This document shows, piece by piece, positions 1 to 11,900 of a stretch of DNA of 64,000 bases (positions are counted from its first letter, which is position 1; the number at the start of each line of letters is the position of its first letter). A model generated the notes under the pieces. The model saw nothing but the letters and a program-made list of their open reading frames with translations. It did no database searches and had not been told where the DNA came from. The translations under genes and the position numbers were made by a program. The DNA lies in NCBI GenBank assembly GCA_026168455.1, contig CM047431.1, positions 57,301,910 to 57,365,909 on the forward strand. The letters are read 5' to 3'. This stretch comes from Theocolax elegans (lineage: Eukaryota > Arthropoda > Insecta > Hymenoptera > Cerocephalidae).

Positions 1-421
1 ATATTGTAATGAAATCGTAGCTCACTCCTTCCGTAAGAAATGTACTGTTTTGAGGTGTAAATGAAAGGAGCAATGGACAACCTAGAAAAGTATCGCAACT
101 CGGTGGTGCGGGAAAAGGCAGGAAATTGGTGGCTCGAGTAAGCACAGCGCGTCTGTATTGTTCAAGCTGGAGTCTCTGCTCGTTGACGCTCCAGACGAGT
201 CGTCTTAGCCTCATGTACATGAACCTCTGACGTTCCCGCCACGAGTACCTGCAGACGTAGCTGTAGGATCTTGGGAGATCGACACAGGTGTACCATGACC
301 TCTCGAGGACGTACCGAATTTTCATCTTGACGTAAGGTCCGCGCTCCGACTTTTTCTTCCGAGTACGAAGGCTTTTCACTTTCCGGCCTTTGCCCAGGCA
401 GTCCAGTAAATCGACTATCTT
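1..421 (-). other. GC-rich open stretch, possible tail exon of the F-box gene
   Basis: On the minus strand one frame is open for about 139 codons from position 420 to the window edge, and a second frame is open from 425 to 162. Base composition is clearly richer in G+C than the flanks, as in the real exons of this window. The first frame contains a heptad-like stretch (NEQRLQLEQYRR), which would suit the coiled-coil tail of an FBXO28-like protein. An AG acceptor at 415-416 would join in phase with the donor of the F-box exon at 3301, but that join leads into the second frame, not the heptad frame. The two readings conflict, so it may be a decayed exon or not coding at all. Confidence 0.25.
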
Positions 422-671
422 GCATCCCGAGGGGAACAATCGTTTGCTGAATCGCAAATCATTTTTAACTTTTAGTCACATTGAAACGTTTATATTTGAA
501 TGAAAATTTTATTTTCAATGAAAATTAATAATAGTTTATAAATTATACTCATTGTCTCAAATCTAGACTAATTATACATTATTATCACATTGATTAAGTA
601 CTTGATAAATAAAACTAATTATCTTATTTTTTGTCTTCAACAAAATAACTAAATTCATCGATAGCAACACA

Positions 672-1066
672 GTGAAAATTCTATACTATACTCTATTTAA
701 CAGTGTGATTAACTATGGAATCATAGCATGGGGTAGAGTATGTATCAAAATAACTTACAACTATTACAATCGGTATCAAAACACTTTCCAAACTCTAAGT
801 CCTTTAAACATACAAATATCTTTCTCTTATCAGTGTCTTCTTTTTTACCATAACGATCTCGAAAAACAAATTTTAAATTCAGAAAGTAAAACGAGACGGA
901 AACTATAATAATTAAGCTTAAATCCAGTAAAACAGTGAGCGCAAAAAATAGTTATAAAAAAGTAATAGGCACGTTTAATAACCTGACGAGAGATTTAAAG
1001 GTGTTAGATATTAACAAGGAAAGTAACAAAAAGAAAATAGAAGACTGGATAAGAATCAATGAATAA
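672..1066 (+). mobile_element. LINE (non-LTR retrotransposon) reverse transcriptase C-terminal remnant
   Basis: The frame starting at 672 reads ILYYTLFNSVINYGIIAWG, a good match to the conserved stretch after the reverse transcriptase catalytic region of Jockey/CR1-type LINEs (YxxLFxSxxxYGIxxWG). After in-frame stops near 907-912 the similarity resumes with GTFNNLTRDLK and a KKKIEDWI-like end at about 970-1066, which is the usual C-terminus of these proteins. No 5' part is present and the frame is broken, so this is a dead 3' fragment. The class is inferred from motif shape only. Confidence 0.65.
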
Positions 1067-1270
1067 TAAAATGATAGCATCAAGTATTGATTGTTAGCAG
1101 TTTAAGATTTGGCTTTTAAATATACATGCACAATAGATCTCGTAACTTACTATAGTGATATAATGAAAATGTACTGAAAATGTAATGAAAATGAAATTAT
1201 ACTAATTGTAGAACTGAAATTAAACAAAGTCTGTCGTCGTCTCACAATATCATTCTAGATATAAGAACTT

Positions 1271-2167
1271 ATAGGGGAGACTGGGATATTTTTAAACAGG
1301 GACATTTTTGAACTTTTTGAATAGCTCTTTTATATCGTAATGTTTATGCTATAATAGAACGGTTTCTTTAAATAAATGATATTATCTCAAATCCCCCATA
1401 GTTACGAGCTATTCCGAATCGATTGTTTACGTTTACTCGAGACCTGCCAAAATGAAAATATCATTTTATTTTATTTGTACTTCTTAGTTTTTGAAAGCAC
1501 ACTTGCGCAGTAGTTTCTTACACACTTTAAACATATTCACACAAGCTTTCTTTTGATCGTAATTAAATTGAAAAATATTAATTTACTGCTGCGGATTGTG
1601 TATCTAAAGTTTTTTTCTATTTTCGGGTATTTTGAACGCGAACCCTGGGGTAAATTTGAACGTGTTAAGTAAATGGGCGCACGGTGATTTTATAATATAT
1701 TCATCGTGTGTCCAATCTAAAAGAAACGAAACCCAGTTAAATTTCACAAAAATAACTTTTGTTTTAGTGTGAAAGTTCGTAAGTGTAAAATGTTGTATTG
1801 ATAAATTTGGTGGCTAAAAAAATTGTAAGAGTTGCTAGAAAGTATGGATTTGAAGTTCCATTAGTTTAGATTGTCAAATATTAATCTTTACATCGAAAAG
1901 AAAAATCAATCGCAAATAAGTTCAAAAATACTCCAGGGTATGTTCAAAATTACCCCAGGGTTGGGGTATTTTTGAACAAAATGCCTTTTCCTTCCACCGT
2001 AAAATAAAACGTCCTATCAATAAATATCGTGGGTAAAAGAATTTTTCTTAATAGCTAGAGGCAAGTACTTAAAGTTGCCATGGTCCCAAGTATAAAATTA
2101 TATCGTTTTCGATAAGAAAAAAAAAAATAAATAAAAAAAAAGTTCAAAAATGCCCCAGTCTTCCCTA
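1271..2167. mobile_element. Non-autonomous inverted-repeat element, about 0.9 kb
   Basis: The left end (ATAGGGGAGACTGGGATATT) and the reverse complement of the right end (ATAGGGAAGACTGGGGCATT) match for about 25 bp, continuing into TTTTGAAC-like sequence. The interior repeats the GGGGTATTTTTGAAC motif several times (near 1290, 1640-1665, 1925-1980 and 2140). There is no coding capacity. The flanks are AT-rich, with a possible TA target duplication. Confidence 0.6.
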
Positions 2168-3300
2168 TTTGTGCGAATGGTAAATGCAATCGTAATGTAG
2201 ATCGCAAAGATCGTCGAATTTCAAATGATAACTACAATAAAATGAGTAACTCCTTTTCAGAAACAAATATATAAGTGAAGAAACCAACATAATAACTAAA
2301 AATTTTGTAAAAGAACATACAACAAATAGTAAAAATAAGAGAGACACATACTATTCAAAGATATAAGCCCATTGAAACAGTTTTTGATACGACAGATAAT
2401 ATAGCTAAAATAATTAGCAATAATATAAAGAGTAATGGTGCGCCTACTGCACCTGGAAACAAGATAAAACAAATAAACAAGCACAAAATGACGTATGGAG
2501 ACATTAGTTATCTAGGAGGAAATGAAGCACTACTTTATTTTTACAGAGGCATAAGAGGAACTCAGACTTTCACTAATTCTATGTATTCACTAAAAAGCCA
2601 ACCACCATACAAAGATACAATAATAATAGATGATATAGTATTCACATCACCTTACAAATGTAATTCTGCACTACAACACAAAGAAATGTTTCCGCACTGT
2701 ATATAGGAGTCACCTGTACAGTAGGACTAACGTACCCTGCCAGACTCAATAGTTATGAAAAAATAGCTATATGCAAGAACCAAACACGCGTCAACAGAAA
2801 CTTTTACGACTGCTAGAGCCATGCTAAAACAATAAAGTAATAAATAATGAGAACATAAATTATTTATATAAAATAACAACCAATAAATACAATTAATTGA
2901 ATCTTATATGATATAATATAATATAATATGAAATATATTTTTATCTAACAATAAAACTTATAATTATAAATATATAAAAAAAGAATTGATACAAATTATA
3001 GAAAGATTATTGATATAACAGAGGGATGTCCATTGTATTTTAAGAATATATAGATTTTTTATAAATGTTACACCATACAAATTTTAGAAAATGAATCAAT
3101 TTTGGAGTATAAATGAGAAAACAGTCCTTTTATATCCAGATGTGTATGAATGAGATAGGCAGAGATGGACAACTCGTGCCCGGAAGTCCGATTGGGAAGC
3201 ACTATCGATGCCGATATACGTTCCGCGTAAGATAAGTATGATAATATACGGAACTCTTTTTCTCTGTTATAAGTAATTTATATTCTAAATTCAACCTCAC
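2168..3300. other. AT-rich stretch without a recognised gene
   Basis: A 72-codon plus-strand frame at 2488-2706 (with DTIIIDDIVFTSPY) has no recognisable domain and no coding-like composition; it is probably chance or a decayed element. At 3175-3240 there is a short GC-richer block downstream of the F-box exon donor at 3300. I see no exon in it. Confidence 0.4.
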
Positions 3301-4288
3301 CTATTGACTCTCGATTCGGAGACTTTTTCAAAATAGTCCATAAACAATTTAGACTTGTACATGAAATCGGCTAGTCGCTGCTTCGGATACTTGGTATTCG
3401 CGGAACTGTCCGACGTGCTGGCCGTCCACGCCCACGCGATAAATGCATCCAGCTCGTCCAGAATATCGCCTCCGTAAAAGCAAATCCTATCGAATTCTTG
3501 ACTTCTGGGTGGATGAGTGTACCTCCAAACGACAGCCCGGACGATTTCGTATCTGGCACGCAGCGTTTCCAGCAGATTGTAACAATTGCATCTCGTCGCC
3601 AGTATCCATTTTTTGTCTATCGGTTCGGGCAGTTCCGAGAGTTTGCGCTGCATCGCGCACAAACGATTCCCGACCGAAAGAAATGCGGCATTCAGGAAGG
3701 TCGTAGCTACCGAGCAACAATATCTGTCGATCAAAAAATACGTTATTCAATATTTATACCCATCCTTTTACGGATCTGAAATAAATAGTTCCAAGCAGAA
3801 TTGTATTGTTGACCTGCTTGCTCTAATGTTAATTATCTAAAATTAAAAGGATTTTACTTGAATTTGGAATATTGATCTTTCTCATGGTTTATATTATATT
3901 ATCAAACAATCCGTTTACAATTAGAGAAGACTCAGACAATAAAGCAAACGAACGATTCCGCTTAGTTACAGAAACATCTATTTATTTTCAGTGCCGTCGA
4001 TTAAAAGATAACTACTCGCTGGTCGATATAATCCAAATTCAACTTTGTTTAATCTGAACAGAAATCGATAGATGCAAAATCGGTCTAAACTCTCTCTAGA
4101 TTTGGAGGTTCGTTATATAATACTCACCGCGAAACGAGTCGAACGCGAGCAGCAATGTGCTGGTAAGGTATAAACCGCAACACCATCTCCAATACCTCAG
4201 GTGGTAAACATTCAAAATTAAATTTTTTCTTTCTTGTTGAAGATGTCGAGTACCTCGATGTTCTTTGCCGTTTCAGGGAACGACTCAT
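3301..4288 (-). CDS. F-box protein, FBXO28-like (5' two exons)
   Basis: Two exons: 4128-4288 (ATG at 4288, an in-frame stop upstream) and 3301-3723. The donor at 4127 reads GTGAGT and the acceptor ends GACAG; phases join exactly (2 + 1 bases). Exon 1 encodes a basic Ser/Arg-rich N-terminus, then an F-box from about residue 28: LPPEVLEMVLRFIPYQHIAA followed by an RLVSR-type motif. Exon 2 (about 141 codons) resembles the conserved region of FBXO28 after its F-box: FLNAAFLSVGNRLCAMQRKL, ELPEPIDKK, LLETLRARYEIV, DILDELDAFI and FMDYFEKV. F-box proteins are substrate receptors of SCF (SKP1-CUL1) ubiquitin ligases. Exon 2 ends at a donor (GTGAGG, 3300), so at least one more exon is missing; the stretch at 1-421 is a weak candidate. 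The family call is from remembered motif pattern, not a search. Confidence 0.75.
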
Positions 4289-5996
4289 TTCTTGATCAAT
4301 TTACAACTTATTTTTAGGTTAAAATTTTGTTCTCGCTGTTACGTTTTCCTTCTACTTTATCGATGGTGCTTTATGATGGAGCTATCGCATCGTTTCGTAT
4401 CTTTCAACTCGAAAAACTCACATTTTATGATTGCAGTGGTGTATGCGCGTTTTCACCTTGTACTTTTCACCTGATGGAAATGCGCTCGAAAATATTGTCG
4501 CCGATCAGGCTCTGTATAATTAACCGATCGATCGATCGAGAACAAATGAATAGACCGGTCTCGTTTTCTTCGAAATTATATATACATATTGTACTTTATT
4601 ATGAGTAACTTGAAATAACGAACCGAAAATTTAAGAGATACGAATCTTGTAATACTGAATAATTAATATCGCTATTTATTTTATTAAGAATTGCACCTTC
4701 CGGACCTCACTCTTGTTCATTCTATATAGTACATATGATATTGTAAAACAAAATTTGAACATGAAATAAAAGGCTTGTGACACACTTATTTTTAAGTTTG
4801 AAGTTTAAAATAAAAAAATCGTAAAATCCTGATTTTTTAAACAAGCTTATATATTTATACAACAGTTATATTGAAACATATATCTTTTTCTAGTCACATA
4901 GTTTTTAATGTAATAATATAGTAATTTCATTATTTGTCACCTGCAGAATCCAATAAATTATACAAATTAATTAAAAAAAAATCTAACCATAATAAAGACG
5001 TACGTAAATACAAAGCTATAAATAATTTTAAAATAGAATGATTGGATTATTGTGATCAATAATAAATGGTATTTTGAAGTAATTCTTGAAATTGAAAAAC
5101 ATAATTAATAATCAATTCTTTTATACTTTTTATACACGGAGAAAAAAGTTCTAGTAAAGATTACAATGTAGGTTTAGTAACGGATAGACACACTTTACAA
5201 ATGACAAAAATTACTATTTTGTTATAGAAAAATTTACAAGACTTATAGTAAATATCAATAGATATGTATAGTAAATTTTATAAAAAAATATATAGTTTAA
5301 GTCTGTCTCTCCATTACTGAATAACATTGTCATTTTTTCAAAAAATTTTTTTTTTTGTAATATACATCCCTTAGCAAAGTATAAAGATGACACTCTATAT
5401 TACATATATATAAAGTTATTGAACTATATTAAAACTGCATATTCCTAAACCGTTTTATTATTACGTTCGTGAGTAAACTTCCAAGTAGTATGAATTTGTT
5501 TTTACTCATATAAGTTTTTCATATTAGTTGATAAAAGAAAATGCTATTATTTACTTATTGTTTACTAAATTATTTAAATGTGTAAACGTTGCAACATTGC
5601 CAGATTCTGAATAATTCATAAGGATTGAAGTTTCGTTAAATAAAAATGAAAATAAAGAACGAGACTAAGTGATAACAGCGTAAAAACCATTTTCCGAAGT
5701 AATATCGCCGATCCATTTGTCGTATTTTCAATAATGTAAAGAAAACTCGCGTTTCTTCCGTTGCATTATTAAACGACGTATAATCTTCGACTCGATAAAT
5801 CCAATTTCGCGTGATTGCTCGAAACGGGCATTCACCAATCTTTTAACACCAACGAGTCGATAAATAATTCGAGGAGACGTTTTTTGCTCAAGTGCATCAT
5901 TTCATCGTGAGAGTTTACGAATCGTATCGACTTACCGAACCTCGGAGTGAGTACAAAGGTATACATTATTTACGGTTTACTCGACAGTGGTAAAAG
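4289..5996. other. Intergenic region between divergent F-box and IR genes
   Basis: About 1.7 kb, AT-rich from 4600 to 5600 with no long frame. A moderately GC-richer part (5700-5990) just before the receptor ATG could be its promoter and 5' UTR. The region must hold both promoters, since the two genes point away from each other. I see no clear TATA box or repeat. The frames of 69 and 93 codons at 4265-4608 lack family features. Confidence 0.4.
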
Positions 5997-8900
5997 ATGT
6001 TGGTGCATCAGCTACTCGTTTTGAGTATCCTTCTCGTTTTTTGCAACGCGGTTCGAGGAGAATTCAGTGGATTTGGAAGTTCGTCGATGCCTCCGACCGT
6101 CCTCACTTTGCAAATGATCATCGACTACGCAGTCGAAGAAAATTGGAATCAAGTAATATTTTTCGATTGCATCGGCAAGAACGGTATGTATACGATTGGT
6201 CGACCGATTCGCCTTGATTCGGTGCTGCATCGCATAACTATAATTCACGATCGTTATTGTATTTTTCATTAACTATAGATTGCACTCGACCGTACGCGAG
6301 ACCTCTGTTCGAGTGTTTTTTCAAAAAGGGTATTCACGTCTCTATTAAAACGTTGACCGAGAAAACCGATTTGTCCAAAATTCTGAGAGTCGAGATTTCG
6401 AGGGTCGGGGTGATCCTTCTCTTGGACGACATAGATCTGAATAACGAGAACAATCTGTTGCGCAAGGTAATTTATATTTATCTTTATGTATATATATAGG
6501 TATATATTTATGAGATGGTTTTAGATAATGCAACGCAATAAAAGCAGCAGATCGGCGATACTCGGTCAGTACACGTCTTGGCTTCTACTCAGCACCAAGT
6601 GGAACAATACCGAAATTTTCGACGCGGTTAAAGATTGGCCGATCGGAGTTGACAGCGAAGTTTCCATTGCTATGACTTTCCTGCCAGCGGACGTGATTCT
6701 CAACGTGTTCCACCAATTCGCAAACAAGTAAAAAGTCAAGTAACATTTGCTTACGAGCGATATACCAAATGCAAAATATGTTACTATCCTATAATCCAAC
6801 TATGTCCAACTGTATACTGTTTTTCCTTAAATTATAGAAATTTATAGTCAGGAGAACATTGCCCCCATCAGAATAAAGTCACCTACAATTGTGCGAACTT
6901 TCAAGGCGATTGATAATTCGAAACCTCAACTTGTTTTAAAATTCTAAAATGAATAGGTTAAACGTGGTTTAATATTTTAAGTCTCAATTTATTAATTCAC
7001 AATCGTTTAGTTTTTCGCTTAGAAAACATATAAGAACGATAAAAACATACTTGCTATAGAGTAAAGTAGTTTTTTTTTTCAATCGCTTAATCACATATAA
7101 TTCCACATTTTTCAAATTTCCTATAGAAAATTTAATGCAACAGCTAAAAACATCCAAGCAGTATAATTATAGGTTTCTGAGGTCATAGAACTAAAATTTA
7201 TAATCAGATCTCCATTTTTCGTAAGGGTTGACTTAAAGTGCGGAAAATAAATTTTATATTATTATTTTGATTATCAATTTGAGTAACATCTATAAGTATA
7301 CGGTTCTGACGTTATTATTATACGTACTTATTTCTCGAATATATTATATCCTCACAAATGTTTTTTGAAAAAAGCAATTACACATAATAAGTATTCCACT
7401 TTAAGTGACCGTATTGAATTTTCTACAGAAAATTTGAAAAATCTTGTGCTAGAATTAAAATGACGACTTTATATCTATTTTTTTTTATTATTAATTGTTT
7501 TCCAAATGTAATACCGCAAAGGATTATTGTGAATTCGTCGATTAATAAAAAGAAGTCGAATGCATTTTACTTAAAACTCTCGGTACGAAGCGTCGTAATT
7601 GATTTAAAAAAAATTACATAAAAAAGTTATCATTAATTATAATTTATAATAAATTAATTTTCCTAAATTTTAACCAACAGATCTGACCCCATTCATCTAG
7701 TTATATATAACTTATTATCATTTTCTTCGCGTAGAGCATTATTAAGGAGATGCCATGCCCGATAGGTTACTGACTAAGCTTAAAAAAATTTCTGCACCGA
7801 AAAATCACAAAGAAACATACATTTACGATGCAGAAATTTTTTAGGGTGTCCTTGTCGTATTGACCTGAAACTTTGTAGGATGACTTATTATTTAATCATA
7901 AGTCTTAATCATTAATCATAGTGCAGTTTTGTACTCGGGATTTACATAAAATTGCGCATATATTTTTAAATAAATGTAATAAGTATTCTTTTTTTGCTCG
8001 GTCGGTAACCCACCAGGTATGCCACCCTTTTAAGTAAATATTAACAATGACAGAATGAACATCTCGTAAGCATATTATTGTTGTACAGAACGTGCTGTAA
8101 CTTGCGGAGCTACGGTCAGAGGTACGATTACGCGAGACTGCGAAGAAGTCAAAGCGTCGCGACGCCAGAAACGATGTTCGTCCAGGACACCGAGAACACT
8201 TCGAAGACCATAATGGTCTTTTACACGGTCTCGGTATACAAAATTCGGGTGGACGGTAACTCGAGCCTCGAAAAGGAAGAGTGGAACACTTGGAATCCGA
8301 GCAGACGGTTCACCAATCGACACAAAAATCTCCTGAAAAATCGAAATAATCTCAAGTAAATAACTTGTATCGTATTTTATCTGATCTTTCGTTAATTATA
8401 CCTTTGAAATGTACACGAATTTGGGAAATTTTTCGAGGCGGAACACAATGCACTTCGGACTGCAAAACAGCAGCTGGTTCAAGGGTGACGAGATCAGCAG
8501 CGATCACGCGAGCAGCGTTGAAACTCTGATGGAGTTGATCAACCTGTTCGAGCGATGTCTCAACGTCAGGTATACCTCGATGAAAACTAATTTATGCACA
8601 CATATATATATATATATATTATGTTATCGTATATTGTTTCAGCGCAAACATCACGAATTATGTCTATCGCGAGACGTCCCAAGAGATAAAAGAGAACAAC
8701 GATTTGCTTCATGCCATCACCAACGGGGAAATCGATTTGGGTGCCGCGTACTTGGACGTCGATCTCAATCGGAACAAACTACTTTCTTTCAGCTACCCGA
8801 TCGTCCACTTTACGTAAGTGACCGCATATAAACTGCACGTCGATGTCGTCGATGATATGTACTGACAAGTTGCGACTTGATCCTTCGGTATAGAAGGAGC

Positions 8901-11900
8901 ATATACTTCAAGCCACCGGACACTTCGAACAATATTTTCTTGCAACCGTTCAGCAGTAAATTGTTACTATGCGTTTTGGCAACTCTTGTACTGATCATCA
9001 CCGTCATGGAGATTATTAATTACGTCACGCTGTTCATCCACTGGAAGGAAGATCAGGAGCACTTTGGTCTTGGGGAAGCTACATTGTGGTGTCTCAGCAT
9101 TATGTGCATGCAAGGTGATCACGATTCTTCTTTAAGAACACCTGTGAAACTCTCCTAGACACTTTGTAATTTTTAATATTTTGACGTTAGGAATGCTTTT
9201 TTTATTATTAATTTCTATAACTGATTTTTAAAAAATATTCCCACTTTATATAATGATTTAAAGATTGTTTCCGATTTCTACTCGGGAAAATATTATCTTA
9301 TTTTTGTTACATCCTGCATAAGTTCTACAATTTTATTTGGGTTATGGATTAGCTGCACCATAAACGTTCGCCACTTTTCATATCGGAAATCTAACTGCGG
9401 ATAGGTAATTATCCACTCGAAAAACTGAAATCTCTTATAATTATATATGATTACATTGGTTTTTTAAAATTTGAATTTTTTCAACTATTGGAATATTTGT
9501 TAATCTATTGCTTGTTTACACTATAAGTTATATGATAAATGAATTTATTGATCTCCACAAGCCAAAGACTATTCCTCCTGTAAGTGCGTTAGGGGGCTAC
9601 CTGTTAATATGTAGCACTTACTAAAGTTTGCTATCGGTAGGGCATATATACCCCATCTCTTCCTCGTCGGAATAGAGCTGTTTTTCAAAATTTTTATATT
9701 ATATTATTCATCTATATCTAGAGACAAGATGCCTGAACTCTACTGATGAGCTCACCAGGCATACTCAGGGCGAAATACAATAATTTTCTTTTCCTTTCTT
9801 TCTTTTTTTTCCGTTTTTTAATTTTATACTACAATCAATTAAATTTTTTATTTTGACTTAGCTTGTCATGGTCTTTTTTCAAACATTCATCCTGTGAGGT
9901 TTCTAAAGTGGCTGGTATTAATACAGTCCACCTTACTGAGTTGTGAGGAATAGTCTTTGGCTTGTGGAGATCAATAAATTCATTTATCATATAACATTGG
10001 TTTTTTGTATAGCAAAAGATTTTGGGAGTCTTGTAACTTTTTCAGACAAATATGCAGATATTATTGATCTTATGTTGATCTTTAAATATATACCTTTGGA
10101 ATATTCTTACAATAAAACGATAGCAATAATATAACAATACACTTGCGATGTTTCATAATACGTGATGATTTTACTATTTTATTCCCTTGGTACATAAATA
10201 ACTATTTGTAAAAATATAACTTTTTTTAACATTCTATAAATTTTTGGATTAATATTTTCCAAAGAGTCGAGGTTGCATTAGTTAACGAAATGTCATTTGT
10301 TACAGGCTCTCCTTGGACACCGAGAACTCGAGCCGGAAAGGCCGTGCTGTTGGCGAGTTTGATGTTCGCGTTGATCATATACAATTCTTACTCGGGATTC
10401 ATTACATCAATATTGTCCGTAAAAATCAACAGCATCAAGAACGTCTCGGACTTTTTCAACTACGACTACACTTTTGGTTGTAGTAACATTGACGATAACT
10501 ACATTGTGGTGAGTCAATCCCAACGATCTTGCTGTGTGTACGTAAATTCTACTCGATTCATAGCTCTATATACACACACTATAGTGCCGTACAATTCACA
10601 TGTCATATGTCAAAAATCATAATCTTGATCAATTCTCTCGCATAAGAACTGACGCATGTGAGAAAAAGGATTATTTGCTTTATGTTATCATGTGCTAATT
10701 ATCTATTAATTACATCATATTATGCTTTTATATAAGAGCAAAAATTCGACATATAGTGACTTGTAATTCAAATAATTATTTGTTTAATGCGTAAGGTGAT
10801 TTCTCACGTGAAAAATTTGTAAAAATTGGAAAAATGTTTGGAACGCTTCGAAACCTAGATTTGTGAGTTAATGTCTGTACGGTTTAACTTAAAAGTACTT
10901 GTGAATACTCAGCAATTTTTTCTTATTATCTAAAAATATTAAATAACGCGATACCAGAATGTTACGTGAGATTTCGATATGAAATCTCATGTGGGATTTT
11001 GGCGATTTTGCGGTACAGAGACGTTGCTACAAAAAAGTTGTCAAAACTTTGCGAGTCGGTAAGTAATAAGATTATCTATAACACAACGAACGATTACCAC
11101 AGCTTAAGGACGAGTTACGAAATTTCTACGTGAAGGCCCTCGAAGGCAACCAAATGAAAGTCCCAGAGAAAGTTGGTTTGGAAAAAACGATAAACGGTAG
11201 TTACGCGTTCTTCATCACCGAGACCGTAGCCAAACGAATTTTGCGGAACGGACTCATGTTCCAAAGATGCAAAATCAGCGAGCTCCAAACCCACACACCG
11301 GGAACACTGGCGTTACCGATCTCGGACGACAGTCCGTACAAGAGGATCATCAATATCAGGTAAATCAAGTTAACTTTGAAGAATAATGAAATTTTAGATA
11401 AAAGGTTTGTAACCATCATTATTCCAGCATCCTCAGAATGTGGCAGTACGGTATGCTTCGCAAGCTAACGTTAAGAATCAAACCACCGCTCCTAGATTGC
11501 ACTGGGGATATTGAATACAAGAGAGCGCGTTTGGCCGACGTTTACGGAGCGTTCGTGATCCTGTTGGTGGGTGCGGTTGCGGCCCTAGGGATATTCTTTA
11601 TGGAGCGAGCTTGGGCGAGCCGGCAGCAACTCCAAGGGATTCAACGTCGAATCACCGGGAGGGCTCATTTTCACTCGAGAAGAACCAAGCCCCAAGGAGT
11701 ACTGCTTACCGCTAAGTTACACTCTATATACTTTGATTATCTCTCCTGTTTACGAAATTAATGTTTTATTAAACTACTTACTATAAAGTAGTAGGTAACC
11801 ATACTCAGGGCGAAATACAATAATTTTCTTTTCCTTTCTTTCTTTTTTTTCCGTTTTTTAATTTTATACTACAATCAATTAAATTTTTTATTTTGACTTA

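Noticed and set aside
2488..2706. 72-codon plus frame
   Set aside because: No domain, AT-rich codons and no exon signals; not called as a gene.
4265..4608. Plus-strand frames of 69 and 93 codons next to the F-box exon
   Set aside because: They partly overlap the exon 1 antisense and show no family features or splice sites.
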